64,000 nucleotides of DNA. Source: Tistrella mobilis KA081020-065. GTDB lineage: Bacteria; Pseudomonadota; Alphaproteobacteria; Tistrellales; Tistrellaceae. Shown here one piece after another: positions 62,115-64,000 of this stretch. Position numbers and translations under genes: made by a program. Under the pieces are notes generated by a model, which did no database searches, was not told where the DNA came from, and saw only the letters and a list, made by a program, of their open reading frames with translations. The DNA lies in NCBI RefSeq assembly GCF_000264455.2, contig NC_017957.2:310001-374000 (forward strand), written 5' to 3'. Each line of letters starts with the position of its first letter. Position 1 is the first letter of the stretch.

Positions 62115-62274
62115 CCGTCATCCCGGCGAAGGCCGGGATCCAGGTTCGTCCCCCCACAAAGACCACTGAATGCCCTGGTCCGGCGGTGATGGCCGACATG
62201 GTGGTCCGCACGCCCGGTTGCCTGTCCATTCTCGTGGAAGCCTACCTGGATCCCGGCCTTCGCCGGGATGACGG
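62115..62274. repeat. 30-bp perfect inverted-repeat pair (REP/MITE-like)
   Basis: 62115-62144 (beginning CCGTCATCCCGGCGAAGG) and its exact reverse complement at 62245-62274, flanking 100 bp. This element resembles the GTCATCCCGGCGAAGGCCGGGA palindromic intergenic repeats frequent in alphaproteobacteria (core quoted in part only). A degenerate arm is present in the second segment near 62825. Confidence 0.8.
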
Positions 62275-62539
62275 TAGAGGGGGTGTGCGGTGGGTGGCGA
62301 GGTTTGGATCGGACATAGAGGCCAGGCTTTTGGGGGTGGTTTTGCGGGGGCGTCCCGGGTCGCGGGGGTATGTGAGCCGCGGCCGACTGCGAATAACCCA
62401 GTGGAATTATTATGCTGTTGATTTTATTTTGGAAAAAGAAATAGTGGACCGGGACGCATAACCGTTTATGTAAATGGCTTGAACCCGACGGAAACCGTGC
62501 TTTTCGGAGGGCCCTTGACAAAGGCTTGGAAGGAGGGGA

Positions 62540-62712
62540 GTTTGAAGGCATGACCAATCGCTCCGGTCATGGAAACCACGCGGCGGAGGGAGTGCCACCG
62601 CAATAGAGTTTGAAGGCATGACCAATCGCTCCGGTCATGGAAACTGCGCCGGTGTGGGCGCCGGAGGCTGCGTGGGTTTGAAGGCATGACCATTTGCTCC
62701 GGTCACGGAAAC
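62540..62712 (+). CRISPR. Candidate second CRISPR mini-array: three 37-bp repeats, two 31-bp spacers
   Basis: Repeats at 62540-62576, 62608-62644 and 62676-62712. The first two are identical; the last has four changes (CATTT for CAATC, CACGG for CATGG). Repeats start GTTTGAAGG and end GGAAAC with internal dyad CATGACC/GGTCATG. Spacers 62577-62607 and 62645-62675 are both 31 bp and unrelated. The block is led by TTGACA 19 nt before the first repeat. It is not related to the type I-C repeat. No cas genes nearby, so a CRISPR identity remains unproved. Confidence 0.5.
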
Positions 62713-63042
62713 CGCGCAACCCGGTCTCCCGGGTTGCCGGCCAGTTCACCCCTCTGACCATCCGCGCACCGCGCCGTTGATGTCCGGCGCTGCCGCTGCC
62801 AGTCCCGGCACACCCTCCCCACCGTCATCGCGGCGAAAGGCAATTTTCAGCGTCCATGCCGGATGGTGGTGCGCAGCCGGTCGGCCGTCGTGCCAGCCTT
62901 TAAGCATGACGATCCGGATGTTGAAGTGGGGGCATTGCCGGGGAATGGGTGCGCAAGGCGATATGCGACGGGTCATTTCGGCACGATGCCCGGTCGGCCG
63001 CCGACACGGGGTCAGGCCGCCTGTGTCATCGCCGTTCCCATC

Positions 63043-63405
63043 TCATTCCGTCCGCGGAACGCCGGTCAGTCTTCGCTGCTCATGCGCCCGCAGAAGCCGC
63101 TCTCGAAGATGATTGAAGAACCCGGGCGGCAGCACGCCATAATGGAAGCGCGGCGGCGTCTGTCCCGGAACGGGGCGAAGATCCGGTCCCGGCCACAGAA
63201 ACTCGTTGGTCTCTGAGACAAGGACCCATGACCGGGCCTCATCCAGGCCCAGATGTGCCTTCACGGCCAGCGGGATCTCCACCGCGTCGGCGGAATCACG
63301 CGGTGGTGTGTGCGTGACCGGCAGAACGGTCACGACCATGCGCCCCGCGATGATCTGGCGAGCAGCGACAATGGCACAGGGGCGGTTTTTCCGGCCCTCT
63401 TCCAT
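63043..63405 (-). CDS. PemK/growth-inhibitor-like toxin, N-terminus uncertain
   Basis: About 120 residues from ATG 63405. MEEGRKNRPCAIVAARQIIA, TVLPVTHTPPRDSADAVEIP, SWVLVSETNEFLWPGPDLRP and YGVLPPGFFNHLRERL fit a PemK/MazF-like toxin family. Homologues, as I recall them, start earlier with a Y-L-W-x2-E segment; here that segment (YSYLWAEEHAKG) is present in frame but is cut off by the antitoxin TGA and has no start codon. It is 48 nt after the antitoxin. Confidence 0.68.
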   Translation of the reverse strand: MEEGRKNRPCAIVAARQIIAGRMVVTVLPVTHTPPRDSADAVEIPLAVKAHLGLDEARSWVLVSETNEFLWPGPDLRPVPGQTPPRFHYGVLPPGFFNHLRERLLRAHEQRRLTGVPRTE

Positions 63406-63453
63406 ACCCTTGGCATGCTCTTCTGCCCAGAGATAGCTGTAGCCGGGGAAGTG

Positions 63454-63714
63454 TCACGGCTGCCAGCCGTCAAGCAGTCTGTCGAGTTCCGCGTATTCCG
63501 CGGGGACGCTGCTGTCGGCAATGGCCTTCAAGGTGGTGGCGTCCAGATCCTCGACGCCGCGCGCGACGCGGCCTTTCATCATCAGCTCGAAAAAGGCGGC
63601 TGAGACCAGCACGGCCTGTGTGCGGCCGTCTCTGGTAATGGCCACAGGTTCAAGCTGTGCGGCATCCTGATAATGTCCGACATTCTGCTGGAATTCGGTC
63701 GTGGTGATCTTCAT
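63454..63714 (-). CDS. Phd/YefM-family antitoxin
   Basis: An 86-residue protein from ATG 63714 (GAGGAG 7 nt upstream). MKITTTEFQQNVGHYQDAAQ and PVAITRDGRTQAVLVSAAFF are the Phd/YefM DNA-binding domain; the acidic C-terminal tail (VPAEYAELDRLLDGWQP) would wrap the toxin. It is first in the TA operon and probably autorepresses it. Confidence 0.82.
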   Translation of the reverse strand: MKITTTEFQQNVGHYQDAAQLEPVAITRDGRTQAVLVSAAFFELMMKGRVARGVEDLDATTLKAIADSSVPAEYAELDRLLDGWQP

Positions 63715-63801
63715 CGCAACACTCCTCGAACGTCTATCATAGACACATCGGAGGCGCGGGCAAAGCCGTTGGATCATGGGGGTTGACGAGGCCTGCCCCG
63801 C

Positions 63802-64000
63802 TCAGAACACCGTGTTCTCGGCCGTGAACTTGGTCACCAGCCAGCCCTCCATCGCCTCGCTGCCGCCTTCCGAGCCGTGGCCGGACGCCTTGATGCCGCC
63901 GAAGGGGACTTCCGGGAAGCCGAGCGGGGCCTGGTTGATCGAGACCATGCCGCTTTCGAGATCGGCCGAGACCGCCGCGGCCGTGCGGGCGCTGCCGGTC
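63802..64000 (-). CDS. NAD(P)-dependent aldehyde dehydrogenase, C-terminal end (runs off window)
   Basis: The last 66 codons read [40 protein letters not shown] and MEGWLVTKF, ending ENTVF. This is the C-terminus of succinate-semialdehyde-dehydrogenase-like ALDHs (NQ-x-P, PFGG-x-K-x-SG, GxEGG). The catalytic Cys lies outside the window. Confidence 0.85.
   Translation of the reverse strand, partial: TGSARTAAAVSADLESGMVSINQAPLGFPEVPFGGIKASGHGSEGGSEAMEGWLVTKFTAENTVF

Larger units (their letters stand above)
61806..63042. other. Non-coding repeat block, 1.2 kb
   Basis: No supportable gene. It contains two related segments (about 61884-62122 and 62455-62835) sharing, in order, a GCATAAC-type dyad, TTGACA, an SD-like GGAAGGAGGGGAG, one or three 37-bp repeats, the hairpin CAACCCGG...CCGGGTTG, and a common downstream stretch beginning CCATCCGCGC. 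A 30-bp inverted-repeat pair is inserted after the first segment. AT-rich stretches lead each segment. Confidence 0.7.

Noticed and set aside
62039-62761. Minus-strand small ORFs all beginning MVMPSN or similar
   Set aside because: They arise from the 37-bp repeats in different copies; no independent coding evidence.

Overview
High-GC window (roughly 65-70% G+C), densely coding with many ATGA/GTGA stop-start overlaps. An EcfG-like sigma factor, FCD-type GntR and CaiB-type genes, a UXS-type epimerase, a fused CoxI-III oxidase and a Ku/LigD locus suggest a metabolically versatile alphaproteobacterium of Rhodospirillales type (Tistrella-like is my guess). No rRNA or tRNA gene was seen. The taxonomic call is inference.

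Layout. 1-3.4 kb: end of an LrgA/LrgB pair, then a leftward set of an ImmA/IrrE-like protein, GTP cyclohydrolase I (folE) and an MFS exporter. 3.7-9.8 kb: a rightward catabolic operon (cupin, 2OG-Fe(II) oxygenase, Asp/Glu-racemase/maleate-isomerase-like enzyme, GntR regulator, class III CoA-transferase, HMG-CoA-lyase-like enzyme, NIPSNAP protein, isochorismatase-type amidase). It is preceded by two GntR-type palindromes flanking a plausible promoter. 9.9-14.7 kb: LysR regulator, aldo/keto reductase, SnoaL-like protein, beta-propeller protein and a TPR/HTH regulator. 15.4-24.3 kb: a branched-chain-type ABC transporter (SBP, two permeases, two ATPases), then an amidohydrolase, a second CoA-transferase, a short acyl-CoA-dehydrogenase-like protein and an OYE-family oxidoreductase. 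24.3-29.4 kb: MscS channel and a three-subunit molybdenum hydroxylase. 29.3-37.3 kb: a stress island with small acidic proteins, two cold-shock genes, Ku + LigD (NHEJ), a flavodoxin-like protein and an SDR.

37.4-49.3 kb: a leftward saccharide-biosynthesis cluster with three NAD-dependent sugar epimerase units (one fused to a glycoside hydrolase), four glycosyltransferases, a B12-binding radical SAM enzyme, a methyltransferase and an embedded topoisomerase IB. 49.5-59.4 kb: an EcfG-like ECF sigma factor, then a leftward respiratory operon (PQQ dehydrogenase, CoxII-cytochrome c, fused CoxI-III, small membrane protein, CtaG-type protein, tri-heme cytochrome c). 59.7-60.7 kb: a type I-C-like CRISPR array without cas genes. 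61.1 kb: SufR-like regulator. 61.8-63.0 kb: a non-coding repeat block holding a second CRISPR-like mini-array. 63.0-64.0 kb: toxin-antitoxin pair and the 3' end of an aldehyde dehydrogenase gene.

Most notable: (i) six well-placed EcfG-type promoters (GGAAC-N16/17-[C/G]GTT, 29-42 nt before start codons) linking DNA repair, SDR, small stress proteins and the whole cox/PQQ operon to one sigma factor; (ii) a 37-bp repeat array with two exact 31-bp spacers whose upstream and downstream flanks are duplicated around a lone single repeat 0.57 kb away, as expected of a naive and an expanded CRISPR locus; (iii) two spacers of the main array taken from the same coding position of two divergent targets; (iv) recurrent 15-bp tandem duplications at gene ends, two of which multiply in-frame stop codons.
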